From Myxococcales bacterium (GTDB lineage: Bacteria; Myxococcota_A; Polyangia; Palsa-1104; JAEUJZ01): 64,000 nucleotides of DNA. How positions within the stretch are numbered: position 1 is the first letter of the stretch; each line of letters opens with the position of its first letter. The stretch covers positions 90,395 to 154,394 of the forward strand of contig JAEUJZ010000145.1 of assembly GCA_016794505.1 (NCBI GenBank). The letters are read 5' to 3'. A model generated the notes under the pieces. The model was not told the DNA's origin. It worked only from the letters and a program-made list of their open reading frames with translations, and did no database searches. Below, piece by piece: positions 39,514-48,416 of the stretch. Made by a program: the position numbers and the translations under genes.

Positions 39514-40095
39514 CTACGTTCCCGAGAGCCGCCTGCCGGGAAGACGGAAACCAGCCCGTTCGAAAAGCGGGCGTAGCCGGCGGCGTAGCCGCTTGAGGCG
39601 ACTGCGGCGAGCATCCGATGCTGGACCATCCTGCTCGTCGCGCAGCAGCTCTGCTACGAACTGCCGATCAGGCCCCGACAGCGAATCGAGTACCTTGGCG
39701 ATGTCCCGCACCACCATTGCTTCTTCGGGATTCATGACGAAGGCCTGAAACAGAAAGTCTTCTTGGGGCAAAGTCGGTTCTTCGCTAAGCGACGTATCCC
39801 GAGCGACGTCGAGAATTCGGCTCCGTCTAATTTCTTCCTTCCCTACGTTCAGGTTTGCACGGGTGAGCCAAGCCGACAAAGGAGCGCTGCTCTCGAAGCG
39901 CAGCGGGCGCGCTCGAAGTTGCTTGAAGAGACGAAGAGTCGCCGTGCTGAATGCATCTTCGGCCCAGACCGGACTACCGAAGGTCCGACGGATTCTGGAA
40001 AGAACCTGAGCGCGAAGCAGAAAGATCGCAGCGGCGATCTGTTCGTCGGAAAGGGAAGGGCGCAGCTCGGCGCCACTGAGTGATTTGGCACTCAT
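39514..40095 (-). CDS. Small sigma-70-like factor
   Basis: The 193-residue protein has a region-2-like segment (AEDAFSTATLRLFKQLRARP, SSAPLSAWLTRANLNVGKEE). A C-terminal region 4-like helix set (LDSLSGPDRQFVAELLRDEQ) follows, with a very basic tail. This is the order of an ECF sigma factor or related phage-type regulator. It is the first minus-strand gene of the element and probably drives it or another promoter. No anti-sigma gene is seen. Confidence 0.65.
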   Translation of the reverse strand: MSAKSLSGAELRPSLSDEQIAAAIFLLRAQVLSRIRRTFGSPVWAEDAFSTATLRLFKQLRARPLRFESSAPLSAWLTRANLNVGKEEIRRSRILDVARDTSLSEEPTLPQEDFLFQAFVMNPEEAMVVRDIAKVLDSLSGPDRQFVAELLRDEQDGPASDARRSRLKRLRRRLRPLFERAGFRLPGRRLSGT

Positions 40096-40142
40096 CGGAA
40101 GCCCCCGGCGTCAGACGACCTGCCCGGTGACAGGGGAGGCGC

Positions 40143-40172
40143 TTGACGGATGGCCAGATAAGTATGTATACT
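40143..40172 (+). promoter_or_regulatory. Strong sigma-70-type promoter TTGACG-N18-TATACT
   Basis: TTGACG at 40143-40148 and TATACT at 40167-40172 are 18 bases apart, reading rightward. It faces away from the sigma-like gene (start 40095) and toward a non-coding structured region, not directly at a gene. Confidence 0.6.
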
Positions 40173-40178
40173 AATTTG

Positions 40179-40455
40179 GTAGTAGGAGCGACTCCCCGTC
40201 AGCAAGATGGCACCAGGTGCTGTCTCGCTAACAAGCAGCCGCGCCGTAGACGTGGCCCTGAGCATGGCGATGTCTCCTTCACTGGATCGCGGTGTTTGGG
40301 TGCCTTAACTCGGCGACGCTGGAACGTTGCTAGGAGTCAAAGCGCGGTTGCTCTCACTTCATTCTCAAGAATCGTTGGTCTTCTTCGGAACAATCTGCGT
40401 CACAATGCAGATTAGTGTTCCGAGGCTATGGCGCCGCTGCGGCGCTATTTTGTTT
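40179..40455 (+). ncRNA. Putative ~275-nt structured non-coding RNA
   Basis: A consensus-like promoter at 40143-40172 is followed by 270 bases without a convincing gene. A stem-loop comes next (CGGAACA/TGTTCCG plus ATCTGC/GCAGAT, 40386-40422), then a GC-rich hairpin with a T-rich tail (40431-40455). A further pair, GCTATG (40425-40430) and CATAGC (40458-40463), encloses that hairpin. Together these fit a small RNA ending at an intrinsic terminator. No reverse transcriptase is nearby, so it is not an obvious retron RNA. It lies just before the STAND NTPase gene. Confidence 0.4.
40431..40455 (+). terminator. GC-rich terminator hairpin with T-rich tail
   Basis: GCGCCGC T GCGGCGC (40431-40445) is followed by TATTTTGTTTT. 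It is terminator-like and would end a transcript from the promoter at 40143. Confidence 0.55.
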
Positions 40456-40572
40456 TACATAGCTCATCGGCACCAGGAACGTCAGGCAACCAGAGAAGCC
40501 GATGGCCAGGAAGCTCTACTGCTAGCTGAATAAGGTGTCGAGCAAATTGCCGAAGAATATGGAAGATTTTTG

Positions 40573-40602
40573 TTGATATTTTTATAATAAACATAAGATA
40601 AT
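40573..40602 (+). promoter_or_regulatory. Probable promoter of the STAND NTPase gene
   Basis: TTGATA (40573-40578) and GATAAT (40597-40602) are 18 bases apart in a very AT-rich stretch 80-110 bases before the ATG at 40685. It is consistent with a sigma-70 promoter and a ~75-base leader. Confidence 0.45.
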
Positions 40603-40684
40603 TCGTTAAATGAGCGTTAAGAGATCGTTGACAGAGGAGTGAAAATTCAGAGAAAGTCCCACCAATGTCGCCGTAGAGTTCGCA

Positions 40685-43615
40685 ATGAAAGAGGTCCAAC
40701 CTATCGATGTGTTAGTCGTGTGCGAACCGCTGGCGAGCAGAGGACCGGGGAGCGCTCTGACTGAAGGGGAGGATCAGTGCGAGCTGAGTGCGGGGAGGCA
40801 CCTGGCTCTCCATGTCAGAACTTCTTCAGGTTCCAAGTCCGTGGAATACTGCGTCGTCTGCGATAATCGCCATGGTGATGCTATTAAGGAGTTGGGGCCA
40901 AAGTTTCATGCAAACTTAAAGTGTTATGTTTTACTACTACGTTTTGCTATAGAGGAAAGACGAATCCCCAAAAGACTATTGCGTGCTCGAGATTTCTATG
41001 GTCTGCGATTTTGGCGAGAACATCCTGGAACTAATGCACAAATGTTATCTCCGCTGTTCAAAGGAATTAAATTCCTTCAAAAGGATGGTTTCTACTACTC
41101 AGTACGCGAAGGTTTCACACTAACGATCAAACCACCAGCTGATAGCTACAACGCCATCTACGAGTGGCTGGGGTTGTCGGCTAGGGATTACCCAGACCAA
41201 ACCGCTCGATCGACGCCGACCCTTGGACAGCACGATGCAGTTCCCTCGAGCCAGCGGGATTTACCTCATGACCTGGCCGAGCCACAGAGAACAGATGCAG
41301 CGCATGCAGGTGAAGTTTACGGGCAGGCTTCAGTCTCTGGACAGCTCCACTTCAGACAGACCGGGCTGCAGCGAATCTTCACGGGCAAACTTGCTCCAAC
41401 TGACCCAGAGGTATTTGGGCGCAAGCGCGAGCTGCGTCTACTGGATGAAGCCTGGGAAGACCCCCGGAGAAACGTGGTCAGCATTACCGACATCGGGGGC
41501 GCTGGTAAATCAGCACTCATCAACCGATGGCTAAACGAACGGTCGGATGGGTATGGCGGCGCTACGAATGTTTTGGCTTGGTCGTTCACCAAGCAGGGTG
41601 GCCTAGGCAAAGGAGGTACAGCGGAAGACGACTTCTTCCAATATGCTTGGCAGGAGTTTTTCAAGGAAACGTCACCGCTCAGTGCATCTCCCCAGGTGCA
41701 GGCAGCACGTCTTGCCGAACGTTTTCAGCAGGAGCGCTCGCTCCTCATTCTGGATGGCGTGGAGTCGCTCCTCGATCGGTACGGCCACTTTTATAATCCG
41801 GCGTATGCTGTCTTGCTACAGCAGCTCGCCGTCGATATGAAGGGCGGGCTCTGCATTGTTCTGAGTCGTCCCCCTTTCGATGCTTTGAGGAACCGGGGGA
41901 ACGAAAGCGTCCTCCGGATTGATTCCCTGGAACTGCCACCGGCTGGCGGGATCGAACTGCTGCGTAACCTCGGCGTCCGCGGCCATGTGGCCAAGCTCGA
42001 ACAGGCAGTACTTGACTACAAAGGCCACGCGCTGGCTTTAACCCTGCTGGGGACGCTGCTCGTCAGTCAGTTTGACGGGCAGATTCATCATCGCGCCAAG
42101 ATCAGACTCACCGAAGAGGAACTGCTCCACGGGGACCATGTTCGCGCCATGATACGCAGCCATGACAAGGCGCTTACCGAGCCTGGGCGAGCCCTATTTA
42201 GGCTGTTGAGTCTCTACGACCGTCCAGCACCTTGGTCCAGCGTCGTGGCATTAGTTTCTGCGTCGCCCTCCCTCGGTATCACTGATCGGGAACTTGGCAC
42301 GTTAGTATTCAAATTGCTGCCCACGCGCCTGCTCGTGGACAATCGGTCAGCGCACCGAACGCTGGAACTGCATCCTCTGGTTCGTGATTACTTTAGCGAG
42401 GATTTCTCCGAAAAAGACCCGGCTGCTTTTCGGATGGGTCATGGCCTTCTCTTTGATTATTTTTGCGCGACAACTGCAGACCACCCGAAGACCGTTTCTG
42501 CCCTACAGCCACTGTATCAAGCAATTTGGCACGGGTGCAAAGCGGGCCGGCATGAGGAAGCATTGAGAGATGTTTTCTTGGCTCGCGTCCGTCGAAATAG
42601 TGAACATTACAGCCTGGAGAAATTAGGAGCGGTGGGGTGTGATGTGTCCGCATTGGCTTGTTTCTTCGAACAAGCCTGGACCAAGCCCGCGCACGAGCTT
42701 TCAAGCCACCACAAATATATAGTGCTCTCGGAGGCTGGGATTGTCCTCAAGACCACCGGTCGCACGGCTGATGCCGTTGCTGCCACTACGACGGCACTCG
42801 CCCTATGTGAAGCAGCACAGGACTGGGGCAATGCAGGCAGTGAACTGTCCGACCTTTCGAGTATAAAACGCCAGAGCAATCTCGCGGAGGCACTCCGACT
42901 CATCGAGCTATCGATAGAGTATCGAAGGCGCGGCAACGACACACTGCGGTCATTGGCTACGGCGAGTGGGCGCGCGTTGACCATTCATCTAATGGGGAGA
43001 ACCAGCGAAGCTGGGATTGAGTTTGAGAGGATCCGAGATAACCTAGTACAGTTAGGCTTGCCAGAAGGGTTGACTGACCCTGCCGCGAAGATTGAGATAC
43101 CGGTCGGCTGTAGCATTATTGTTTATCGGATATGCCAGCATTGGTTGGATATGGGCCAAGCGCAACGAGCGTTCGACCTTGCGACTCAATGGTTGCCACA
43201 GGCTGTGGCCAGAAGAAAGAGGCTGTCCATAGCACTGCAGCACCTTACTCTGGCAAGAGCATCGCAGGGTTTGGGTAATATCCAGGATGCCGGTCAGTAT
43301 TTTGACCAAGCCATTGAGCACCTGTTTGAATCTGGCCGCGAAGACCAACTTCTCAAAGGATTGCTCTACCGAGCAGAGTATTTCTTATTCTGCGGAGACA
43401 GCAAGAAAGCGTACGAAGACATCAAAATGGTCGGACAGTTCCAAGAATTTGAAGACTATGGATTGATCCAATGTGATACGCTATTATTATTGGCTCGCCT
43501 CGCTGACCGCGAAGGCAATCATATGCTGGCTCGACGGTATCGCACAGATGCGGCGGATCTCGCAGAGAGGACAGGCTACCTGCTCCGAGAGAATGAGCGC
43601 AGCAGAGCAATATGA
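40685..43615 (+). CDS. STAND NTPase with TPR-like C-terminus (putative NLR-type defence protein)
   Basis: The 976-residue protein has an unassigned N-terminal region (about 1-235). A NACHT/NB-ARC-type NTPase follows: FGRKRELRLLDE near 243, P-loop IGGAGKSALINRWL near 268-281, Walker B LLILDGVESLL near 352-362. A winged-helix-like region (LELHPLVRDYFSEDF) and helical repeats of TPR type run from about 680 to 960. STAND proteins sense a trigger and oligomerise; many bacterial ones (Avs, bNLR) cause abortive infection. The N-terminus shows no TIR, nuclease or protease motif that I recognise, so the effector is unknown. Base composition is lower in GC than the backbone, suggesting transfer. Confidence 0.8.
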   Translation: MKEVQPIDVLVVCEPLASRGPGSALTEGEDQCELSAGRHLALHVRTSSGSKSVEYCVVCDNRHGDAIKELGPKFHANLKCYVLLLRFAIEERRIPKRLLRARDFYGLRFWREHPGTNAQMLSPLFKGIKFLQKDGFYYSVREGFTLTIKPPADSYNAIYEWLGLSARDYPDQTARSTPTLGQHDAVPSSQRDLPHDLAEPQRTDAAHAGEVYGQASVSGQLHFRQTGLQRIFTGKLAPTDPEVFGRKRELRLLDEAWEDPRRNVVSITDIGGAGKSALINRWLNERSDGYGGATNVLAWSFTKQGGLGKGGTAEDDFFQYAWQEFFKETSPLSASPQVQAARLAERFQQERSLLILDGVESLLDRYGHFYNPAYAVLLQQLAVDMKGGLCIVLSRPPFDALRNRGNESVLRIDSLELPPAGGIELLRNLGVRGHVAKLEQAVLDYKGHALALTLLGTLLVSQFDGQIHHRAKIRLTEEELLHGDHVRAMIRSHDKALTEPGRALFRLLSLYDRPAPWSSVVALVSASPSLGITDRELGTLVFKLLPTRLLVDNRSAHRTLELHPLVRDYFSEDFSEKDPAAFRMGHGLLFDYFCATTADHPKTVSALQPLYQAIWHGCKAGRHEEALRDVFLARVRRNSEHYSLEKLGAVGCDVSALACFFEQAWTKPAHELSSHHKYIVLSEAGIVLKTTGRTADAVAATTTALALCEAAQDWGNAGSELSDLSSIKRQSNLAEALRLIELSIEYRRRGNDTLRSLATASGRALTIHLMGRTSEAGIEFERIRDNLVQLGLPEGLTDPAAKIEIPVGCSIIVYRICQHWLDMGQAQRAFDLATQWLPQAVARRKRLSIALQHLTLARASQGLGNIQDAGQYFDQAIEHLFESGREDQLLKGLLYRAEYFLFCGDSKKAYEDIKMVGQFQEFEDYGLIQCDTLLLLARLADREGNHMLARRYRTDAADLAERTGYLLRENERSRAI

Positions 43616-43963
43616 TTTATCGGATAAATTAGCCCAATTAACAACGGTTACGTGCTTCTCACCTTGAGAGAATGCCTCATGAAATGCCGCCATATTAATC
43701 AATATACCCTGACAATGCTAAATTCGAGCTATCCTCCCCAAACAGCCGATCCTACGGGATCCGAGAATAGACTCTTATCTGAGCTTCCGACTTGGATGGA
43801 ATCCGTCGTTTGGAAAAATACAAGCTCACAGAGGGCGGTGCGGCCCGGTCGATTCTGCGGGCACACCAACACCATCGCCTCCGGCGAATTTAGTCTTAAC
43901 TGCGGAAGGGAGGGGAATTGGTTCTCTGGGCGCGGCGAGCGAGCGGTTGTGCTATAAGGGGCC
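43616..43963. other. Intergenic region between the STAND gene and the kinase operon
   Basis: This gap of 348 bases should hold the promoter of the kinase-helicase operon, but I could not pick a clear one. A near-palindrome, ATTTATC G GATAAAT, lies at 43615-43629. No gene is supported. Confidence 0.5.
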
Positions 43964-45352
43964 GTGGACCCAGTTGTCGCAACAAGAATGGCCTCGGAGC
44001 TGAAGGGCACCGAGATCAGTGGTTGGCTCATTGAGGACGTAGCGGGCCATGGCAAGTCCGCCATCGTGTTTAGGGCCACCAAGGGCGGCTCCACCGCAGC
44101 CGTGAAGGTGTTCGATCCTGATTTGGTTGCCCGCTTCGGGCGCGCAGCGCAGCAAGAGCGCGTATACCGTGAGCGGAAGCTCGTGGGGAAGTATCACCCC
44201 AATCTTGTCAGCATTCTCGACGCAGGTTGGGACGATGAAAAGTCTGTTTTCTTCGTTGTCATGGAGTTCGTCGAGGGACAGACCATCGCCGATGTAGTGG
44301 CTACGTTACCTCGCGATAAGATCCACCCGTTGATCGCTCAGATTGCCGCTGCCGCGGAGTTCCTCGAGTCGATGACGCTCGCCCATCGTGATATCAAGCC
44401 GGAGAATATCGGCATATCGCCCGACCTCTCCACCGCGAAATTGCTAGATTTGGGTGTAGTGCGACCCATCGGACTTGGCAACATCACTGATCAAGGGGAC
44501 CGCAGGCTGTTCGTCGGCACGCTCCGGTACAGCCCTCCCGAACTTCTTGTTCGCGAAGAGCAGGACACACTGGAGGGCTGGCGTGCCGTCACGTTCTATC
44601 AGTTAGGCGGCGTCCTTCATGACATGATCATGCGCCAACCGCTATTTGCGAAGTACGCTGACCCCTACGCTGAACTGGTCGAGGCAGTGCGACGGGAAAC
44701 GCCTGTTATTGAAGCAACCGATGTTCCTGCAGACCTGCGCCTGCTTGCTGCTAATTGTTTGGTGAAGGACCCAAGCATGCGGCTCGGCTTGGTCTCATGG
44801 GAACGACTCAAGGCGCCACCGGCCGACAGGGGAGATGCTCGTGCTGCAGCTGCCCGCATCGCTCAGAGACGGAGGGCTGCATCGCTGGCGTCCGCAACAG
44901 TGCGTCATGACAGCGACTCCATTCGCCATTTGCAGGACGAGCTCAGGCGGGAAGTTCGCCGGATCGTGACTGGCATCCTCGATGTTGAGGACACTTTCCC
45001 ACCGAGGCAGATTGACGAGAGTTCTTCGTCGGCATCTGTCGAGATTGAGTTTGCGGCTTCGGCGTCCTTTTCGTTACCGAACCTCTTGCATGTCACAATT
45101 TCTATCGAGGTACTGGACCCTACTTCAATGGTCGTGAAGATAGTCGCTGATAGCTTTGCCGCGAAAGAGTCCGGTTTTGTAGCGGACGGTCCTCGCGCCA
45201 CAAATACGATTCTGGAGGGCGCGTATGCTGCTGCCGTGCTAGCGGAGCGCCTCAAGGACTACCTGCTCCTTGCCCTTGATTGTGGCCAGCAGCAACCTGC
45301 GCTGCCCGATAACGGCAGCGCACATTGGATCCACGTTAGCTGGGGTGAATGA
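43964..45352 (+). CDS. Ser/Thr protein kinase, first gene of a three-gene operon
   Basis: The 462-residue protein has a eukaryotic-type kinase domain (about 15-280): Gly loop VAGHGKSAIVF, ATP-binding Lys48 (TAAVKVF), catalytic loop HRDIKPENIG (Asp143), metal-binding DLG at 162-164 and GTLRYSPPELL. DLG replaces DFG and SPPE replaces APE; both are seen in active kinases. The C-terminal ~160 residues are an unassigned domain with a helical part and a beta-rich end (LLHVTISIEVLDPTSMVVKI). There is no membrane helix or PASTA domain, so it is cytoplasmic. It overlaps the helicase gene by 4 bases. The GTG at 43964 is the first start; ATG 43988 is possible. Confidence 0.88.
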   Translation: MDPVVATRMASELKGTEISGWLIEDVAGHGKSAIVFRATKGGSTAAVKVFDPDLVARFGRAAQQERVYRERKLVGKYHPNLVSILDAGWDDEKSVFFVVMEFVEGQTIADVVATLPRDKIHPLIAQIAAAAEFLESMTLAHRDIKPENIGISPDLSTAKLLDLGVVRPIGLGNITDQGDRRLFVGTLRYSPPELLVREEQDTLEGWRAVTFYQLGGVLHDMIMRQPLFAKYADPYAELVEAVRRETPVIEATDVPADLRLLAANCLVKDPSMRLGLVSWERLKAPPADRGDARAAAARIAQRRRAASLASATVRHDSDSIRHLQDELRREVRRIVTGILDVEDTFPPRQIDESSSSASVEIEFAASASFSLPNLLHVTISIEVLDPTSMVVKIVADSFAAKESGFVADGPRATNTILEGAYAAAVLAERLKDYLLLALDCGQQQPALPDNGSAHWIHVSWGE

Positions 45353-46527
45353 TGGCCGATGATTCCTGGTGGCTCGAAGAAGAAGAACTCGATGACGATC
45401 AGAAGATCGTCAACGGTCTCGACTTAGACGGCAACTTCCTGGTCCTGGGACCACCTGGTTCCGGGAAGACGAACTTGGTGCTGCTCCGAGCATCGCTGTT
45501 CGTAAACTCCCGTTTGCCAAACGTACAGGTCCTCATCTACACGAGTGAACTTAGATCTTTCATCCGCCGCGGCACACATAACTACAACGTGGCGGACGAG
45601 AAGATCCAGACCATCATGGGATGGTCTCTCAACCTCCTGCGTGAACACCGCATCAGAACGGATGATTTGCCGGACGGACCTACAAAATTTCAGGAGCGCC
45701 GGGAGGAAATCGCCAAGCGACTCCACAGCCTCTTCGATCGCAAGCCGGTGCTGGAGGGACATATAGAGTGTATCCTCGTCGATGAGGTTCAGGACTGCCT
45801 TCAAAGTGAAGTGGACCTGTTTATCCGTGCCGCCAAGCACGTCTTCTTCGCAGGGGACTCACGTCAGCAGATCTACGACACAGGAGAAATCGTCGAGTAT
45901 GTGAAGGGCAAAGTGTCGAAGACCATCACGCTTAAGTACCATTACAGGAACGGCCCCGAGATTTGCAAGACAGCTGACACGATAGGGAAATCCTCCGGTG
46001 AGGAACCAACGCTGCCGACGTGCAACTACAAGGAATCGAAGCAGGGAAAGTCCGATTCAAAGTTCATGCCGTGCACTTCCGAAGATGATCAAGCAGCACA
46101 GCTGATTGCGCGCCTAACGTTGCAAGTACGGACTTACCCAGGCGAGCTTCTTGGCGTCATTTCCCCACGTAAGCAGGACACAGTTCAGATTCGTGCCGCA
46201 ATAGAGGCGTCGCCACTGGCTGCCAACTTGCTCCCCGAGGGCGACCTCTCGCCAGACCCAAACCGGACCATTCACGTTTGCAATATGTTCGAAACGAAGG
46301 GTCTGGAGTATCGGGCCGCCCACATTACTCACGGTCATAACATATACCGACTGCGCGAGCGGCAGAAGCGAATCGCGTATACTAGTGTCACTCGGGCAAA
46401 GACCTCGCTCACGGTCTACTTCGTGGCTAAGCTCCCTCCCTACTTGGAGGAGGCTCGCGAAGTGGTTCAGGGTGGCACCAGGATGCGCGCAAATCCGAGC
46501 AGCATATTCCCAGGGAGGAAGAAGTGA
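45349..46527 (+). CDS. Compact UvrD/Rep-like superfamily 1 helicase
   Basis: The 392-residue protein has the SF1A motifs in order: Walker A GPPGSGKT (34-41), motif II DEVQD (145-149), motif III GDSRQQIY (169-176), motif IV-like YHYRNG (197-202), then NMFETKGLEYRAAHITHG (motif V) and AYTSVTRAKTS (motif VI, near 343). It is about half the length of UvrD or Rep, lacking most of the 1B/2B subdomains. It may be a nucleic-acid-stimulated ATPase rather than a processive helicase. Overlaps on both sides (ATGA, GTGA) show that it is made together with the kinase and the third protein. A GGGGTGA precedes the two possible ATGs. Confidence 0.88.
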   Translation: MMADDSWWLEEEELDDDQKIVNGLDLDGNFLVLGPPGSGKTNLVLLRASLFVNSRLPNVQVLIYTSELRSFIRRGTHNYNVADEKIQTIMGWSLNLLREHRIRTDDLPDGPTKFQERREEIAKRLHSLFDRKPVLEGHIECILVDEVQDCLQSEVDLFIRAAKHVFFAGDSRQQIYDTGEIVEYVKGKVSKTITLKYHYRNGPEICKTADTIGKSSGEEPTLPTCNYKESKQGKSDSKFMPCTSEDDQAAQLIARLTLQVRTYPGELLGVISPRKQDTVQIRAAIEASPLAANLLPEGDLSPDPNRTIHVCNMFETKGLEYRAAHITHGHNIYRLRERQKRIAYTSVTRAKTSLTVYFVAKLPPYLEEAREVVQGGTRMRANPSSIFPGRKK

Positions 46528-47915
46528 TTCTCGCGAGGGCATTTTCGCGCACAGAACTCGGCGACCTCCTGAGCGGGCGACTGCGATCATCCGCTGTGCA
46601 GCTGGCCGCGCCTACCGAGTTGCTCAATACTAACCTTGAGTTCGCAGCGGCCGTCTGGCCCGGAGACGGAACACAATCCCGTTATGATCTTCCTCGGCTC
46701 ATAGTCACACACCCTGGCCAGACCGAGCACCTCCTCGCTTGGGCGGTCACGTATTCCCCGGTGATTCGCCCAATAACCGCCTACTGCCGCGTGGTGGGCG
46801 TTGACGACTTCGAGGTGCATCTTCGTTCCTGGCGCAAGCCGCGCCTGCTTGGCATTGAGTTGGCGAGCGTCGGCGCAGTGTTGGGCGAACTTCTGTCGGC
46901 CGATGTCGCATTTGAGCGCGTGAGTCGGGGCGACATCACCGGAGCGGCCCTTCTGAGTAGTCTGGTGTTCGCTTTGATGCGGGAAGCAGCTCTCTATGAC
47001 ATCCAGCCCCGGGAGGCGAGTGTCGCCAAATCATGGGCACGGGTTCGCAACATCACGCTTCAGCCGAGGAGGAATCTGCAGGCTGAGGACGTAGCCAGTA
47101 TCGCCATGATCCTACGCTACCTTGCGGAGGGGAACGGCGCTCCATACGGTGTACCGAGCCGAGTCTTCGACTGGTGCCGAAGTGTGATGCGCCGCCGCCC
47201 CCTCGGCGATAGCCCGCTTGCGGAGTTTGACGACGTGCTCTTAAGTGGAACTCGCGAGGAACGGGTCATTGCATTCGATCAAATGTCCCGCACTATCGCC
47301 ACAAGTAATATATCTGCTCTCGAAGGTAGCTTCTTGCTTGGGTATCTGGCGAGCAGTATCCTGCCAGGGTCGATGCGCTATGCAACGCTTCTCCGGCCGT
47401 TCATAGATCGGTTCACCACGGCAATGGTCTGGCTTGGAGTATGCGCAGGTTTCAACGAGGACTCCAAGGTAGTTTCGGAGTTCAGCGGAGTCGCAAGGCG
47501 GGTGCTCCGAGACCTCCTTGTCCCCGAGGACTTGATCGACTTCCCTCGTTGCGACATCGCGATTGCCGAGTTGGAGATTCTTCTCGGAGGTGATCGACGC
47601 GTTGAAGACTTCGTTCGCTCGGTCCCATCTCACCTCACGGTTGAGCTAATCCCGGGGGTGCAGACGTCCGTGAACTGGCCGCCAAAGCGATCGAACACGC
47701 CGGTGGAAACGGCGACGCCTGCACCAGTGGTCCCTGCTCCCGTGACTGAATCGGCCTCGGGCCTGGATCGGGGTGCTCTGCTCCGGCAGCTTGAGGGTAT
47801 ACAGAGCCAACTCGAGCAACTCATGCGAAGCGTTGGCGGTTCTTCGGCGCCAGCTGGCGATTCGCAGCGCGAGTTGTTCAGTGCTGGAGCGGCGAAGCGC
47901 CCGAGGAAGAAGTAG
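46524..47915 (+). CDS. Unknown third protein of the kinase-helicase operon
   Basis: The 463-residue protein matches no family I recognise. The N-terminal ~150 residues are mixed alpha/beta (TELLNTNLEFAAAVWPGDGT, AYCRVVGVDDFEVHLRSW). The middle is helical (LLSSLVFALMREAALYDIQP, EDVASIAMILRYLAEGN), and the end carries a Pro-rich linker plus a coiled coil (LLRQLEGIQSQLEQLMRSVG) and a basic tail. The start GTG overlaps the helicase stop and has GGGAGG 6-11 bases upstream. It could be the sensor, the effector or the kinase substrate. Confidence 0.85.
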   Translation: MILARAFSRTELGDLLSGRLRSSAVQLAAPTELLNTNLEFAAAVWPGDGTQSRYDLPRLIVTHPGQTEHLLAWAVTYSPVIRPITAYCRVVGVDDFEVHLRSWRKPRLLGIELASVGAVLGELLSADVAFERVSRGDITGAALLSSLVFALMREAALYDIQPREASVAKSWARVRNITLQPRRNLQAEDVASIAMILRYLAEGNGAPYGVPSRVFDWCRSVMRRRPLGDSPLAEFDDVLLSGTREERVIAFDQMSRTIATSNISALEGSFLLGYLASSILPGSMRYATLLRPFIDRFTTAMVWLGVCAGFNEDSKVVSEFSGVARRVLRDLLVPEDLIDFPRCDIAIAELEILLGGDRRVEDFVRSVPSHLTVELIPGVQTSVNWPPKRSNTPVETATPAPVVPAPVTESASGLDRGALLRQLEGIQSQLEQLMRSVGGSSAPAGDSQRELFSAGAAKRPRKK

Positions 47916-48416
47916 AGTTGTTGGCTCGCGGACTTCGGTGGGAACGCGCAAGCACTTTGCCTCGTCAACTTCTTCTGACCCGCCCCGAAGTTAGCTCCGA
48001 TTACTAAGTAAATTATCGTATGGTCGTAGCATGGGAGTCTGGACTTCTGATTCCCAAACTTTCTATGGGTTGCAGCCTGCGTGCTTCTCCTCCGAGGGGG
48101 AGAGCCAGCGCAGGGCTGGCTGCGGACTGTCTGCGTTGTGGTTTCGTCGGTATTCGTCGGTTTCTCGTCCTGACCGCCCCCTAGGTGTGCACGGCTTAGA
48201 ACGAGAATTCTGCTTGAGCCCGGCGCCCCCGACACAGACTCCGGCGGGCACTGCTTCCGCACTAGGCTCTTGCCTCGAGTTCTGACGCTAGAGCGCTGAA
48301 ACTCGGCTGATTATCGTACAAACCGCTCCAGACGTCTCAAGATGCGTCTGCATACGGTGAATATGTCGGGGGCAAAGTATGAAACCAAGAAAGCGACAAG
48401 AAAATAGAACATATGT
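47916..48416. other. Intergenic region between the kinase operon and the first recombinase
   Basis: This 501-base gap separates converging genes. It contains a hairpin AGCCAGC/GCTGGCT near 48100-48120. I see no gene or promoter that I can support. It may be the junction of two transferred segments. Confidence 0.5.

Noticed and set aside
40143..40415. 90-residue open frame in the putative ncRNA
   Set aside because: Its start lies inside the predicted -35 box and the residues show no coding pattern; a non-coding RNA fits better.
40386..40463. Retron msr-msd RNA
   Set aside because: No reverse transcriptase gene lies near, and the structure lacks long a1/a2 end pairing.
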